Origin: Rhodospirillaceae bacterium
Lineage (GTDB): Bacteria > Pseudomonadota > Alphaproteobacteria > MPNO01 > UBA2964
Direction of reading: 5' to 3'
NCBI GenBank assembly: GCA_002720855.1
Contig: PBIN01000012.1
Span: forward strand, 1-64,000
Length of the DNA stretch: 64,000 nt
Part shown: one piece after another, positions 49,606 to 61,144 of the stretch
How the letters are laid out: every line of letters begins with the position of its first letter
Position numbering within the stretch: the first letter of the stretch is position 1
Program-made: the position numbers and the translations under genes
The notes under the pieces: generated by a model
Database searches by the model: none
Told to the model about the DNA's origin: nothing
The model's input: only the letters and a program-made list of their open reading frames with translations

Positions 49606-50535
49606 ATGGCGTCCGAGATAAAATATAACGACGTACAGCTAATGCTCGCTGACCCGCGAACGCATATTCGCAGCACGCTGAAGGTCGCCCTTTCTCATGC
49701 CGGGCTCGATAACATTGATCATACCGGCACATTGGATGCCATTTCCGACTCAATGGAATATTCCATGGGTCCCGACATCCTCATCTGCGATATGGGAATT
49801 GGCGATGGTGAAATCGTAGATCTGGTATCTCGAGTTCGACACAATGACGTCGGTAAAAACCCATTTGTTTGCGTTATTGGAATCTCGTGGGAAGCACAGG
49901 CCCAAGACATTATCCGGATGATAAATTGCGGTGTGGATCATCTGATAACGGCACCGCTGTCGCCGCAGCAAATTCTGAGCCGAATTTCTTCATTGGTGCA
50001 TCATCGACTGCCCTTTGTCGTTACAGCGGATTACGTTGGTCCGGATCGTCGAAAAATGTTGCGGCCTGGCAAGGATTTTCCGGTTGTCGATGTACCCAAC
50101 TCTCTAAAAGAAAAAGCATTGGGTGTTTGGAATCCTCAACGATTTGAAAAAGAACTTCTTTCAGCTGTTGGGGCTGTAAATACCCGAAAAATCGACCGGC
50201 AAGCGGAGATAATTGCGAGTTTGGCAGATTCCATTACCGAACTTGCTCACGAACCCAATGGGACGGCCAGAATTCAGCCACAGATAGAGCGCTTAACGTC
50301 GTTAGTTACGGAAATGGATCGCCGGGCGACTGAGAACGGCCTACACCATATTGCAGAGTTATGCCGAGCCTGCGTTAGCGTCGTTTCCGAAATGCATTCA
50401 CAGGAGACCAATCCGACAGATCGTGACCTGGAGGTGCTCAAGCATCTAGGGATGGCTATTCGTGCAGGCCTTTACCCAGTAGAGGCAAACAAGGGATTGG
50501 CTGAAGATATCATAAAAACCGTCGCTGCCCGCTAA
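49606..50535 (+). CDS. Response regulator receiver protein with helical output
   Basis: 309 residues. The first 125 form a receiver: acidic start LMLADPRTHIRSTL, phospho-acceptor Asp in DILICDMGIGDG (about residue 62) and the Lys/Thr switch region (LITAPLSPQQIL). TADYVGPDRR follows, a phrase common in a group of alphaproteobacterial receivers. The C-terminal 140 residues are helical (LADSITELAHEP) with no DNA-binding motif. No kinase lies beside it. Confidence 0.82.
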   Translation: MASEIKYNDVQLMLADPRTHIRSTLKVALSHAGLDNIDHTGTLDAISDSMEYSMGPDILICDMGIGDGEIVDLVSRVRHNDVGKNPFVCVIGISWEAQAQDIIRMINCGVDHLITAPLSPQQILSRISSLVHHRLPFVVTADYVGPDRRKMLRPGKDFPVVDVPNSLKEKALGVWNPQRFEKELLSAVGAVNTRKIDRQAEIIASLADSITELAHEPNGTARIQPQIERLTSLVTEMDRRATENGLHHIAELCRACVSVVSEMHSQETNPTDRDLEVLKHLGMAIRAGLYPVEANKGLAEDIIKTVAAR

Positions 50536-50598
50536 CCCTAAAATCTATTTCATCTTCAATCTTCCTCTTGCGTACTCGTTGCAGGCTTGAAAACATAG

Positions 50599-51744
<1,146 letters not shown>

Positions 51745-51768
51745 AATGAAATCTGTTGGGGGGACGGC

Positions 51769-51948
51769 CTAAGTCAGGCCTAACCCCGAACAGATTGAAA
51801 TAACGAATTCATTCAATAGCTGAACATCCCGAAATGCGGGGAAAGCCATCAAGGCGGCGAAAAATAAAACGGCAAGGACGATATATTCCGTCCTGCGCTC
51901 CTTTCCATCATCCCCCTGGGATTCACGATCAACAGGTTTTTCGACCAT
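51769..51948 (-). CDS. Possible small membrane protein
   Basis: About 59 residues: a hydrophilic N-terminus (EKPVDRESQGDDGKERR), one membrane helix (IVLAVLFFAALMAFPAF) and a short hydrophobic end. It has sensible membrane-protein layout but no clear ribosome site and no family I know. The ORF ends 25 bases from the convergent adhC gene. Start at 51948 (ATG) preferred. Confidence 0.4.
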   Translation of the reverse strand: MVEKPVDRESQGDDGKERRTEYIVLAVLFFAALMAFPAFRDVQLLNEFVISICSGLGLT

Positions 51949-52085
51949 ATCCAACAATATCGCTTCTGTTGTGAAAGGCCAATATTTCTTACGATGAAAG
52001 GATGTTTTAGTTACCTAAATGATAGACATTTGATGGCAGAGTGTAGATCATAACAGGGTTGTTTTATTTATATAAATTGGATGAC

Positions 52086-52889
52086 ATGAATATTGGTATC
52101 ATAAGAAATTCGACAGTTATTTTTGCTCTCGCTTTTGTTTGCCTAATGAATGTTCCGGGCATTGCCGGGACGCGAAGCTATGACATCAATATTTTGCTTA
52201 ACCAACCACATCCGTTCGTCAATCAGCCGAGTAACCCCTACTTCTCCGGTTCGCCCCTAGCCCCCGTTCCGGTACAAAACATTAGGGTGCCCGCGCGCGT
52301 TCCGGCTTATCAACCGCCTTCCCGTTCTACGACAAGGGTGGCGGGCCAGAACAACCGCCTTAAACCGGCAGTATCGGCGGACGGATCACATAGATTATCA
52401 GCCCTGCCTAAAAAAGAATCTAAAGGTCTTATATCAGAGGTGCGGATTGGCGCCTTGGCGCATGATATAGGACCGTTTTCCAGTAACGAAGAAGACGGGG
52501 TTGATGGCAATTTCGAGGTCCTGTTTACATCACCGTCGTGGCTAAAGTGGATTTGGGCACCGCGTCCGCATGTGGGGCTTTCTGTCAATTCCTCGGGTGA
52601 TACCAGTCAGGCTTATTTGGGTTTGACTTGGGAATGGCGTTTTTGGCGGAATTGGTTTTTTGATTTCAGTCTCGGTGGATCCGTTCATGATGGAAAAAAG
52701 ACAACCAACAGGGTTGATCGAAAAGAGCTGGGTTGTCGCGTTCTATTCAGAGAATCACTGGATTTAGGCTATATTTTCGCCGAAAAACATAGCGTTTCTG
52801 CATTTTTGGATCATATTTCCAATGCCAATATCTGTGACGCCAATGAGGGACTGGAAACAGTCGGGATACGGTACGGGTATCGTTTCTAG
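52086..52889 (+). CDS. PagL-like lipid A deacylase
   Basis: 267 residues. A signal peptide (VIFALAFVCLMNVPGIAG) is followed by a long Pro-rich segment (residues 40-110) and a C-terminal eight-strand barrel of the acyloxyacyl hydrolase family: EVRIGALAHDIG, GLTWEWRFWRNWFFDFSLGGSVHDG, ELGCRVLFRESLDLGY and SAFLDHISNANI with the catalytic His-Ser pair. PagL removes the 3-O fatty acid from lipid A at the outer membrane. The long insert between signal and barrel is unusual. ATG at 52086 chosen for the signal peptide. Confidence 0.82.
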   Translation: MNIGIIRNSTVIFALAFVCLMNVPGIAGTRSYDINILLNQPHPFVNQPSNPYFSGSPLAPVPVQNIRVPARVPAYQPPSRSTTRVAGQNNRLKPAVSADGSHRLSALPKKESKGLISEVRIGALAHDIGPFSSNEEDGVDGNFEVLFTSPSWLKWIWAPRPHVGLSVNSSGDTSQAYLGLTWEWRFWRNWFFDFSLGGSVHDGKKTTNRVDRKELGCRVLFRESLDLGYIFAEKHSVSAFLDHISNANICDANEGLETVGIRYGYRF

Positions 52890-53042
52890 GCCAGTGTGCC
52901 ATAAACCCTCCGTTAACGAGCATTTTGTACGGTAATAACTGGTTAAATTCCGACTTCCAGATGGTGAGCCACGATTTTCGGGTCACTCACTAAAAAAACG
53001 GGGTTGGGCCCTAACCGAGCCTTATTATGATGGTTCGCGAAT

Positions 53043-53468
53043 ATGCTCGAATTTAGATTCAGACACATACTTTTTAAGACGTCCGTTTGGCTATGTTCTC
53101 TTTTTTTCGCCGGCATATTTTTGACCCATGCGCCCAAAGCGGCTGAAGAGAAACGAAACATGATGATTCTGGGGTGTTGGGGGGATGCTGACAAGGGAGA
53201 TAGTGTCGATCTCAAAGTTCACTTTGTCGGCAATGGTTCGATGGTCCAGTATGACGAAAATAAAGTTGAAAAACAGAAGCGGACGTTCGGCGCTTGGGAA
53301 ATGCGTAAAGGTAGCCGATATCTCAAAGTATTTTGGCCAACTGGCGGCACCTCACAATATCACGTGAAGCGAATTGGCCCCATTTTGCATTTTGATGGCA
53401 TGCGCGGTGCCAGGAACTTCACGCTCCGGGCGATTCCACCCGACAATTGCTGGGAACCCAGGACCTAA
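53043..53468 (+). CDS. Secreted protein of unknown function
   Basis: 141 residues with a signal peptide (WLCSLFFAGIFLTHAPKAA) and a mature part with two Cys (GCWGD and DNCWEPRT) that may form a disulfide closing the domain. It looks like a small beta-rich lipocalin-type or inhibitor-like domain (VDLKVHFVGNGSMVQYDENK; SRYLKVFWPTGGTSQYHV). I know no family. It follows PagL in the same direction after 153 bases. Confidence 0.65.
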   Translation: MLEFRFRHILFKTSVWLCSLFFAGIFLTHAPKAAEEKRNMMILGCWGDADKGDSVDLKVHFVGNGSMVQYDENKVEKQKRTFGAWEMRKGSRYLKVFWPTGGTSQYHVKRIGPILHFDGMRGARNFTLRAIPPDNCWEPRT

Positions 53469-53552
53469 TCATTCGTAAAAGCTGCGACTTGCGTGAGGAC
53501 TATCTCCAATGCATTCTGCTACCGTGTGCTGACAGTATCTTGGATGGTGTAA

Positions 53553-54065
53553 ATGGACCTGGAAACCGCAATAATCGCCTTTGGCTTCGGTTGGGGTGCC
53601 TGGATTCTCTACAGAATTCACCAACGGCGGTCGAGTAAAGAAGATCCAAGCGCTGCGATTATTAAAAAGCCAGCGGATGAGCAGGCCGAAATGCCCCGCG
53701 TGGGGACGCCTGCTTCTATAACGTTCAATCAGATCAAAGCGCTGCAGGCTAATAATTTCACGCCGGACAAAAATTGGAGTCAGGAAGAAGCGGCCCTGAT
53801 TCTGGATGCCGTAAAATATTTACGGGCGGTTTGCAGGAGTATATCAAGCGAAGATGATGGTGAGCCGCCTCTCGAGATTCAAAACGCTCTGCTGAAATTT
53901 ATTCTGACCAAACAAGATATTCGCGACTATGTTCGGAAATGGGGCGAAGACCGGCGGGCACAGGGTTTAGGAGAATATGCGGATGACGAACCGTTATTGC
54001 AGGAAAACGGCCAGTACGAACGGGTGAAAACAGAAGCACAAAAATATTTTACAGAAAACCCGTAA
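53553..54065 (+). CDS. Membrane-anchored helical protein of unknown function
   Basis: 170 residues. An N-terminal membrane helix (TAIIAFGFGWGAWILYRIH) is followed by a basic stop-transfer (QRRSSKED) and a soluble acidic helical part with WSQEEAALILDAVKYLRAVCR and DDEPLLQENGQYERVK. No motif is recognised. The stretch from here to the cold shock gene contains 283 bases without a gene. Confidence 0.62.
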   Translation: MDLETAIIAFGFGWGAWILYRIHQRRSSKEDPSAAIIKKPADEQAEMPRVGTPASITFNQIKALQANNFTPDKNWSQEEAALILDAVKYLRAVCRSISSEDDGEPPLEIQNALLKFILTKQDIRDYVRKWGEDRRAQGLGEYADDEPLLQENGQYERVKTEAQKYFTENP

Positions 54066-54348
54066 CAAGCGGATTTTAAAGAGAAAAAATGGGCATGAAT
54101 TCTGTTTTACTCCGGATTTCTCTCTATTTTCAGGATGTATCATAAAAAAATTATCACCTGTTTCCGCGAATTTTATTGCATTCGCTACGAAAATGCTGAG
54201 AAACTACGGCAAGGTAACACATGATCCTGGCGTAACCCCTGGATTGCCTGAAGGCCCGCTAGCTGAGCTACACTGAGAAATTGTGGAACCGAGACCGTGT
54301 GGTAGCAATTGGTTGCCGCACATAAAAGACGTTTGAAAGGACTACAAG

Positions 54349-54555
54349 ATGCCGAGTGGAAAAGTAAAATGGTTTAATCCAACCAAGGGTTACGGATTTA
54401 TTGAACCGAGCGATGGCAGCCGCGATGCGTTTGTGCATATTTCTGCTGTTGAACGTGCTGGATTGTCTACCTTGAATGAAGGACAGGAAGTTGAGTACGA
54501 ATTGGTCCCTGGCCAAAACGGAAAATCTTCAGCTGAAAATCTAGTCGTTAAGTAA
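54349..54555 (+). CDS. Cold shock protein
   Basis: 68 residues, a single cold shock domain with both RNA-binding motifs: KGYGFIEP (RNP1) and AFVHISAV (RNP2), after [10 protein letters not shown]. It binds single-stranded RNA or DNA. GAAAGGACTACAAG precedes the ATG. Like other csp genes it has a long upstream leader (about 280 bases free of genes) that could fold at low temperature; no specific element can be picked out. A hairpin at 54565 follows. Confidence 0.95.
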   Translation: MPSGKVKWFNPTKGYGFIEPSDGSRDAFVHISAVERAGLSTLNEGQEVEYELVPGQNGKSSAENLVVK

Positions 54556-54564
54556 TTGGTCGAT

Positions 54565-54587
54565 GGGGGCCGTGATTTTCGGCCCCC
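54565..54587 (+). terminator. Hairpin after the cold shock gene
   Basis: GGGGGCCG (54565-54572) and CGGCCCCC (54580-54587) form an eight-pair GC-rich stem with loop TGATTTT. There is no T-run after it. A second stem lies 33 bases on. Confidence 0.6.
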
Positions 54588-54619
54588 TCACCTGCTAAGG
54601 CGCAAGCCTCAGCCATTCA

Positions 54620-54645
54620 AAGCCACCTGTCGGGTGGCTTATTTA
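54620..54645. terminator. Bidirectional terminator between converging genes
   Basis: AAGCCACC TGTCG GGTGGCTT folds into a stable stem, followed on the plus strand by ATTTATT. It lies between the cold shock gene and the stop of the convergent hydrolase gene and can serve both. Confidence 0.7.
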
Positions 54646-55521
54646 TTCACCGGTCGAATTGATGAAATTAATCAACCTTGCGTTGAAAGCATCGGGTTGT
54701 TCCCGAAAACAAAAATGGCCGGCTTGATTAAGAACACACATTGAAGAGTGTCGTTGTTTTGATGCAATGAGATCAAAAATAATTTCACCCTGATCGAGAA
54801 TAGCCGTCGGATCGTTTCGGCCCCACATTACTAGTGCAGGACACTTCAATCCTATATCTCTGAGCTCGGCAAAAGTTCGTGATTTGTCGATCGTAAGGCT
54901 AGGCATAAACTGATTTTTACCTAATCCCTGCGCAACCATTTTCTGATTTGCCTCGATGCTTTTTGGTAATGAGGCGATTTCGGACATTGTGTCTAACCAG
55001 GTTTCTGTTATGTGATCTGGATTGTAGGAATAATGCTCAATGATCCAGCGTTGACTTTCACGACTTAGCCTTGGAATTGGCGGGTTGCCTAGGACCTGCG
55101 CACTTCTCGGCGACCCCGGCGCCAATGTATTGGTGTCAATGATTGTACAGGATGCAATCAATTCAGGGTGATCCAAAGCCAATCGGCAGACGAGATAGCC
55201 ACCGCGGGAATGGCCGGCTATGTGAACCTGATCAAGGCCCAACGCCTTGATGAACTCGTAGGCATGTCTGACAGTTGCTGCCATCGTAAAATCTTTATTT
55301 AACAATGGGTTGTTTGTATAACCTTGACCTAGTTTATCGACCGCAATTACATGGCAATGTCTAGCAAGTCCTTCGAAGTTACGGTCCCAATCCTCCGCGC
55401 ATTCCGCGAGGTTGCCCGACCCCATATTGCCACCGTGAAACAAAACAAGATGTTGACGGGATCCGGCCTCGAAATATCTGGTTTTGATCCCCGCAACATC
55501 GATAGACTTTGGATTCATCAT
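54643..55521 (-). CDS. Alpha/beta hydrolase
   Basis: 292 residues. The nucleophile Ser is in AGHSRGGYL (near residue 119), the acid Asp in WGRNDPTA, the His in NQAGHFCF, and the oxyanion segment is LFHGGNMGSG. This group includes meta-cleavage-product hydrolases and haloalkane or ester hydrolases. In an organism with extradiol dioxygenases a role on ring-cleavage products is possible but the gene is not in an operon with them. Confidence 0.83.
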   Translation of the reverse strand: MMNPKSIDVAGIKTRYFEAGSRQHLVLFHGGNMGSGNLAECAEDWDRNFEGLARHCHVIAVDKLGQGYTNNPLLNKDFTMAATVRHAYEFIKALGLDQVHIAGHSRGGYLVCRLALDHPELIASCTIIDTNTLAPGSPRSAQVLGNPPIPRLSRESQRWIIEHYSYNPDHITETWLDTMSEIASLPKSIEANQKMVAQGLGKNQFMPSLTIDKSRTFAELRDIGLKCPALVMWGRNDPTAILDQGEIIFDLIASKQRHSSMCVLNQAGHFCFREQPDAFNARLINFINSTGE

Positions 55522-55589
55522 CGTTTTAATCAGGGTAGTAATTTAAAATCCGCTTAACGGCCGAATTTCCAAGATAAAATGATTGAATA

Positions 55590-55835
55590 ATGAAGTCGTA
55601 TCTTATGATCATTCTGGCTGTTTCGATGTCAATTTTAACGGTGCCAACATACGCTGTTCCCGATACCGTTAATTTTCAAGGTCTTAAAGCTGATTGTCTA
55701 ATATTGGATTTAAACATTGATTCAGTAGACAATAATCCATGGGAGCATCCTGTTGATTTACTGGTATTTATGTGGTTGACGCGACGATCTATGGACCTTA
55801 ACCGGGTCTGCGGACTAATTTACTATTTAGAATAA
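55590..55835 (+). CDS. Small secreted protein
   Basis: 81 residues with a clear signal peptide (YLMIILAVSMSILTVPTYA) and a mature part with two Cys (KADCLIL and NRVCGLI). No family recognised. It stands alone 53 bases before the UbiD gene. The signal peptide supports it, though the ribosome site is weak. Confidence 0.5.
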   Translation: MKSYLMIILAVSMSILTVPTYAVPDTVNFQGLKADCLILDLNIDSVDNNPWEHPVDLLVFMWLTRRSMDLNRVCGLIYYLE

Positions 55836-55887
55836 TCTTCGTCGCAACGATTGTATTGCGTCGATTTGACAAGGATGAAACTTAAAC

Positions 55888-57402
55888 ATGGCGAATAGAA
55901 ATCAGCCGATCCAGGATCTTCGTGAGTGGATCGAAGATGTCGACAAACTTGGGGAATTGGTAAGGGTTACAAAACCGGTCGATCGTGACGAAGAAATGGG
56001 TGCGATTGCGTACCTTTTAGGAAAACAACACCCCTCACCCACGGTTCTTTTTGAAAACCCCAATGGCTTCGATGACAACAACCCTATCGGGGCAAAACTC
56101 CTTTGGAACCTTGTTGGGCCGAGTATTAAACGCATTGCCATTACACTCGAAGAACCCGCGGATACACAGACGATTGAGCTCATAACCAAAGTAAAAGGCA
56201 AAATGGCCAATCGTATTCCGCCGGAAGAAATAAGTGCGGATGACGCGCCGATTTACGCAAATACGTTATCTGGCGCTGATGTTGATCTCGATTTGCTTCC
56301 CATTCCAACACATTGGCCCATGGATGGTGGACGATACGGGGGAACCGGTGACTGCGTCATTACTCGCGATCCCGAAAACGGTTACCTCAACGTTGGTACC
56401 TACCGGATGATGCAACACAGCAAAACCGAGGTCGGACTGCATCTGTCGCCTGGCAAAGATGCACGGCTTCATATCGAAAGATCGTGGGAACAGGGCAAGT
56501 CTGTCCCGGTTGCGGCAGCGTGGGGCGTTGATCCGCTATTCATGTTGGTGGGATCGCAGGGTTTCCCGAAAAATATTTCGGAATATGAGTATATTGGCGG
56601 CCTCAAAGGCCAGGCGGTCCCTGTCGTTAAGGCAAAGAACAGTGATCTGCTTATCCCGGCCAATGCCGATCTGGTTATCGAAGGTGTTATCGAACCTCAA
56701 GCGACCCGCGCTGAAGGTCCTTTCGGTGAGTTTACGGGATATTACGGTGCGCCGGTACGGCAGGCACCGCTCGTAAAGGTTACCGATATTCATTTTCGGG
56801 ATAATCCCATTCTAACAAATGCCTTGATGGCTGATTACCCATCCTGCGAACAGAGTGGATTCTTCGCCATTATTCGATCTGCAAAGATTTGGGATGATCT
56901 TGATAAACTGGGTGTTCCTGGAATCGCCGGCATTTATGCACACCCTGCTTCCGCGGGTGGTTACGGTCTCACTGTGATCAGCATGGAGCAACGTTATGCC
57001 GGTCATGCCTCACAGGTGTTGTCTCTCGCTGCTCAGGTTCCGGGCGGTGCTTTCTTTACGAAGTGGATCGTTGCTGTTGACGAAGATGTAGACCCTACGA
57101 GTATTGATGAGGTTTTATGGGCGTTAGGCAGCCGCAGCAATCCTAGTGATGACATCGATATACTTCGAAACACGTGGAGTACGCCGCTCGATCCAAGTCA
57201 GGGGGATCCGAAATTACGGCCCTATGGCTCAAAAGCGTTGATTAATGCCTGCAAGAACCACAAGCATATGGAACACTTTCCTAAAAGAACTGTGTTGCGC
57301 AAGGAAATATACGAAAGTGTTGCCGCCAAATGGGAAGATCTCGAACTACCGGGCGATGTTCCCAATGTCATCGCCTTTCACAAGGATGCCCCAGAAGAAT
57401 AA
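55888..57402 (+). CDS. UbiD-family decarboxylase
   Basis: 504 residues of the prenylated-FMN-dependent decarboxylase family. Seen are DLREWIEDVDKLGELVRV at the start, the MMQHSKTEVGLHL segment near the cofactor, ARLHIERSW, and the catalytic region EGVIEPQATRAEGPFGEFTGYYG with the Glu/Arg pair. UbiD-like enzymes decarboxylate (or carboxylate) aromatic acids such as 4-hydroxybenzoate, vanillate or gallate, or act in ubiquinone synthesis. Given the aromatic genes around, a catabolic role is as likely. No ubiX partner is beside it. Confidence 0.9.
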   Translation: MANRNQPIQDLREWIEDVDKLGELVRVTKPVDRDEEMGAIAYLLGKQHPSPTVLFENPNGFDDNNPIGAKLLWNLVGPSIKRIAITLEEPADTQTIELITKVKGKMANRIPPEEISADDAPIYANTLSGADVDLDLLPIPTHWPMDGGRYGGTGDCVITRDPENGYLNVGTYRMMQHSKTEVGLHLSPGKDARLHIERSWEQGKSVPVAAAWGVDPLFMLVGSQGFPKNISEYEYIGGLKGQAVPVVKAKNSDLLIPANADLVIEGVIEPQATRAEGPFGEFTGYYGAPVRQAPLVKVTDIHFRDNPILTNALMADYPSCEQSGFFAIIRSAKIWDDLDKLGVPGIAGIYAHPASAGGYGLTVISMEQRYAGHASQVLSLAAQVPGGAFFTKWIVAVDEDVDPTSIDEVLWALGSRSNPSDDIDILRNTWSTPLDPSQGDPKLRPYGSKALINACKNHKHMEHFPKRTVLRKEIYESVAAKWEDLELPGDVPNVIAFHKDAPEE

Positions 57403-57449
57403 TCATTTCCCCAATTCATCTCAGCTCATTCTCAGAAATTAGGATTGAA

Positions 57450-57526
57450 TGGTGCGCCCGGCAGGATTTGAACCTGCGACCAATTGATTAAAAGTCAACT
57501 GCTCTACCGGGCTGAGCTACGGGCGC
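57450..57526 (-). tRNA. tRNA-Lys(UUU)
   Basis: On the minus strand a 77-base cloverleaf: acceptor GCGCCCG pairs with CGGGCGC, D-arm TAGCTCAG, anticodon stem GTTGA/TCAAT with loop CTTTTAA (anticodon TTT), T-arm GCAGGTTCAAATCCTGC and encoded CCA. The discriminator base is A. It is intact. Confidence 0.96.
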
Positions 57527-57609
57527 CCGTACAAAATCGTCACAAGAAATGACGGCGGCGCACAATATGTGGGCCACCGCAGATGGTCAATAGAAAGCTG
57601 CTAAAAACC

Positions 57610-58113
57610 TTATCTATCCTTAACTTTTGCTTCCAAAAGTTCGCGAACACGTGGCGATACAAATTGGGCAACGTCACCGCCAAGAATCGCAATTTCTTTT
57701 ACAAGACGTGACGCGATGAATTGATGACGGTCTGATGCCATTAAACACACTGTCTCAACGTCCGGCGCCAGCTTCGCGTTCATACTGGCCATTTGAAATT
57801 CGTAATCAAAATCTGAAACCGCACGGAGCCCGCGAATGATTACACTCGCGTTATTTTCTTTAGCAAAATCAACCAAGAGGTTGTTGAAACCGCAAACTTC
57901 TATTCGATTGCCGACATCGCCCATCTCATCCGCCTCAACACGAACCATCTCGAGCCGTTCTTCAAGCGAGAAAAGCGGGCCTTTTCCTGCATTTATTGCG
58001 ACACCAACAACCAGTTTATCAAGCATTCTTGCCGCGCGTTGAATGACATCAGTGTGCCCATTGGTTATGGGATCAAATGTTCCAGGATAAATACCAATCA
58101 GCTGATCAGTCAT
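57610..58113 (-). CDS. coaD: Phosphopantetheine adenylyltransferase
   Basis: 167 residues. CoaD makes dephospho-CoA from 4'-phosphopantetheine and ATP. Visible are [17 protein letters not shown] (nucleotide-binding T/HxGH), [20 protein letters not shown] and [18 protein letters not shown]. The ATG overlaps the gyrA stop by eight bases on the same strand, so both are one transcript, an order usual in alphaproteobacteria. Confidence 0.97.
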   Translation of the reverse strand: MTDQLIGIYPGTFDPITNGHTDVIQRAARMLDKLVVGVAINAGKGPLFSLEERLEMVRVEADEMGDVGNRIEVCGFNNLLVDFAKENNASVIIRGLRAVSDFDYEFQMASMNAKLAPDVETVCLMASDRHQFIASRLVKEIAILGGDVAQFVSPRVRELLEAKVKDR

Positions 58114-60928
58114 CGTCTTGTTCGGATTCCTGCCCTTGGGTGTCGGACTGCTCTAGATTTTCTTCTTCTGCCTCACCACCGGCTTCTTCGGAAACTTCCG
58201 TTCCCTGATCGGCGTCGGTGTCGCCGCTTTCTTCTTCGTCGTCTTCCTCCTCGGAGAGTCGGCTAACGGAAACTACGTGTTCGTCTTCAGCTACCCTGAA
58301 GACGATTACGCCACGGGTCGCGCGCCCGGCAATTCTGATTTCGTCTATTCCTGTCCGGATCATTTGACCGTTGTCTGTTACAAGCACCAGCTGGTCACCG
58401 GTGACAACCGGGAAGGAAGCGACGACAGAGTTATCTTTGCCAGAATCAAGATTTATGTTTGCGATTCCCTGCCCGCCGCGTTTCCGCACCGTATATTCAT
58501 AGGAAGATGTACGTTTGCCATAGCCATTTGCAGCGAGTGTCAGGATAAACTGATCCATGGCCGCCATTTCCGCATAACGCTCATCGGAAAGGGAAATAGC
58601 CTCCGAGTTCTCGCCATTGCCGTTACCATTAGCTTCCGCGGCTTCATCATTTTCCATACGTTGCGCACGGCTTCTGCGTAAATATGCATCGCGTTCTTCA
58701 ATTGAGAATGACGCATGATTCAGCGTCGACATTGACATAACATTATCGCCTGGCGCTAACCGGATTCCGCGAACACCGCTTGAGGAACGACCGGCAAACA
58801 GCCGTACATCTGTTGTCGGGAAACGAATACATTTTCCTTTCGCCGTCGAAAGCAACACATCCTGACCCTCATCACAGACCGAAACATCAACAAGGTGATC
58901 GCCTTCAGCGAGCTTCATCGCAATCTTGCCATTCGCCATAACATTGACGAAATCGCTAAGTCTGTTGCGTCGTACGGAACCACTTGCAGTCGCGAACATG
59001 ACATCCAATTCTTCACAGGCGGACTCATCTTCCGGCAATGGCATTAAAGTCGTGATGGTCTCCCCCTCATCTAGAGGAAGCAAATTGACAAGTGCTTTGC
59101 CACGGGCCTGGGGGGTTCCTAGCGGGACTTTGTAAACCTTGAGCTTGTAGACCATTCCTCTGGAGGAGAAGAACAATACCGGCGTGTGCGTATTCACCAC
59201 ATAGACGTTTGATACGAAATCCTCGTCCCGTGTAGACATGCCGGCACGGCCTTTGCCGCCACGGCGCTGGGCACGGTATGTGGAAACAGGAACGCGTTTG
59301 ATATAGCCGCCATGGGTGACAGTGACGACCATATCCTCGCGTTGGATTAGGTCTTCAATATCCGCTTCAAACTCGGAATCATCGATGGTGGTTCGACGGT
59401 CATCGGCAAACTTTTCCCGAACTTCCAGCAATTCCTCCTTCAGCATTGCGCGGACTTTTTCGCGGGAGGCCAGAACATCTAGGTATTCCGTGATTTGCGC
59501 GGCAAGTTCTTCCAGCTCTTCCGCTATTTTTCCACGCTCCAGGCCGGTCAAACGTTGCAGTCTTAAATCGAGAATGGCACGGGCCTGGGTTTCCGAGAGC
59601 TGGTATTTTCCGTCGACGACACCACGTCCAGGCTCATCGATAAGTTCAATGAGTGATGCAACATCACCTGCCGGCCATGGGTCTTTCATCAGCCCTTCCC
59701 GAGCGGTAACCGGATCGGGTGCAGACCGAATGAGTTCAATCACCTTGTCAATATTAGCGACCGCGATTGCAAGACCTACGAGGACATGCGCACGATCTCT
59801 TGCTTTGCCCAGTTCATAAATGGTCCTGCGTGTAATGACTTCTTCGCGAAAGGCAATAAACGCAACAAGTACATCGCGAACTGTCATCTGCTGGGGACGG
59901 CCGCCGTTCAACGCCAGCATGTTAATACCGAAACTGGTCTGCAGTGGCGTATATCGGAACAGCTGATTTAGGACGACTTCCGCCATATGGTCGCGCTTGA
60001 CCTCAATCACAACACGGACCCCGTCTCTGTCGGATTCGTCCCGAATGTCGGAAATGCCTTCAATCCGCTTGTCACGGACCATCTCAGCAATTCGTTCGAT
60101 CATCCGTGCCTTGTTCACCTGATAGGGAATTTCGGTAACAATAATGGCTTCCCTATCCTTGCGGATTTCTTCAACGTGGGTACGACCACGAATTACCACT
60201 GACCCACGGCCGGTATGATATGCCTGATTGATCCCGTTCCGACCCATGATCAGGCCCCCCGTCGGGAAATCGGGGCCCGGGATTATTTCAATCAGTTCAT
60301 TGATCGATATATCGGGATTGTCCAGTAACGCACAGCAACCATCGATTACCTCACCCAAATTGTGTGTCGGAATGTTGGTCGCCATCCCAACGGCGATGCC
60401 GCCAGCACCATTAACCAGTAGATTGGGAAAACGTGCCGGAAGAACTGTCGGTTCCTGAACCGTCTCGTCGTAGTTTGCCTGAAAATCGACGGTGTCGCGG
60501 TCAATATCTTCCAGTAACTCTTCAGATGACCGATGAAGTCTGACTTCGGTGTACCGCATGGCAGCGGCCCGGTCGCCATCCATTGACCCGAAGTTTCCCT
60601 GTCCGTCGATGAGCATAAGCCGCATCGAAAACGCCTGGGCCATGCGAACCATTGCGTCATATATCGCTGTATCGCCATGGGGATGATATTTACCCATAAC
60701 ATCGCCAACGACCCGCGCTGACTTCCGATAGGCTCTATTCCAGTCATACCCCTCCTCTTTCATCGCGTATAAAATGCGACGATGAACGGGCTTTAACCCG
60801 TCGCGGACATCGGGCAAGGCACGGCTGACAATTACGCTCATCGCATAATCGAGATACGAGGATTTCATCTCGTCCTCGATTGCTATCGGGGTAATGTCAA
60901 ACTCTGGAGGTAGTGTTTCGGAGGTCAA
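58106..60928 (-). CDS. gyrA: DNA gyrase subunit A
   Basis: 940 residues. The breakage-reunion domain has [20 protein letters not shown], the quinolone-resistance region with Thr at the usual Ser83 site and Asp at 87, and the catalytic Tyr in [11 protein letters not shown]. The C-terminal beta-propeller has the GyrA box QRRGGKGR. An insertion rich in N, G and E (about residues 755-790) and a long acidic tail ([13 protein letters not shown]) mark it. Start is a TTG in the frame; ATG alternatives are much further in. It forms an operon with coaD. Confidence 0.97.
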   Translation of the reverse strand: MTSETLPPEFDITPIAIEDEMKSSYLDYAMSVIVSRALPDVRDGLKPVHRRILYAMKEEGYDWNRAYRKSARVVGDVMGKYHPHGDTAIYDAMVRMAQAFSMRLMLIDGQGNFGSMDGDRAAAMRYTEVRLHRSSEELLEDIDRDTVDFQANYDETVQEPTVLPARFPNLLVNGAGGIAVGMATNIPTHNLGEVIDGCCALLDNPDISINELIEIIPGPDFPTGGLIMGRNGINQAYHTGRGSVVIRGRTHVEEIRKDREAIIVTEIPYQVNKARMIERIAEMVRDKRIEGISDIRDESDRDGVRVVIEVKRDHMAEVVLNQLFRYTPLQTSFGINMLALNGGRPQQMTVRDVLVAFIAFREEVITRRTIYELGKARDRAHVLVGLAIAVANIDKVIELIRSAPDPVTAREGLMKDPWPAGDVASLIELIDEPGRGVVDGKYQLSETQARAILDLRLQRLTGLERGKIAEELEELAAQITEYLDVLASREKVRAMLKEELLEVREKFADDRRTTIDDSEFEADIEDLIQREDMVVTVTHGGYIKRVPVSTYRAQRRGGKGRAGMSTRDEDFVSNVYVVNTHTPVLFFSSRGMVYKLKVYKVPLGTPQARGKALVNLLPLDEGETITTLMPLPEDESACEELDVMFATASGSVRRNRLSDFVNVMANGKIAMKLAEGDHLVDVSVCDEGQDVLLSTAKGKCIRFPTTDVRLFAGRSSSGVRGIRLAPGDNVMSMSTLNHASFSIEERDAYLRRSRAQRMENDEAAEANGNGNGENSEAISLSDERYAEMAAMDQFILTLAANGYGKRTSSYEYTVRKRGGQGIANINLDSGKDNSVVASFPVVTGDQLVLVTDNGQMIRTGIDEIRIAGRATRGVIVFRVAEDEHVVSVSRLSEEEDDEEESGDTDADQGTEVSEEAGGEAEEENLEQSDTQGQESEQDDD

Positions 60929-61144
60929 ATTTTATGTGCCGGACAGTTATTTACAACGACCGATTACCATACGAAACAGGTAATCAACCAAGTGATTAAG
61001 ACTATCAGAATGGACAGAATCGGACAACCGAAACGCCTAAAGAAGGGCGCCTATTTATTTATTATAAAACAATAACTTAGTATTATTTTCTGGCGGCAAA
61101 AAAGAATACTAGCAGAGGCGTGTCAAACCGCGATAATGGGCCTT

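Noticed and set aside
59316-59819. 167-residue plus-strand frame inside gyrA
   Set aside because: Very Ser/Arg-rich antisense of gyrA.
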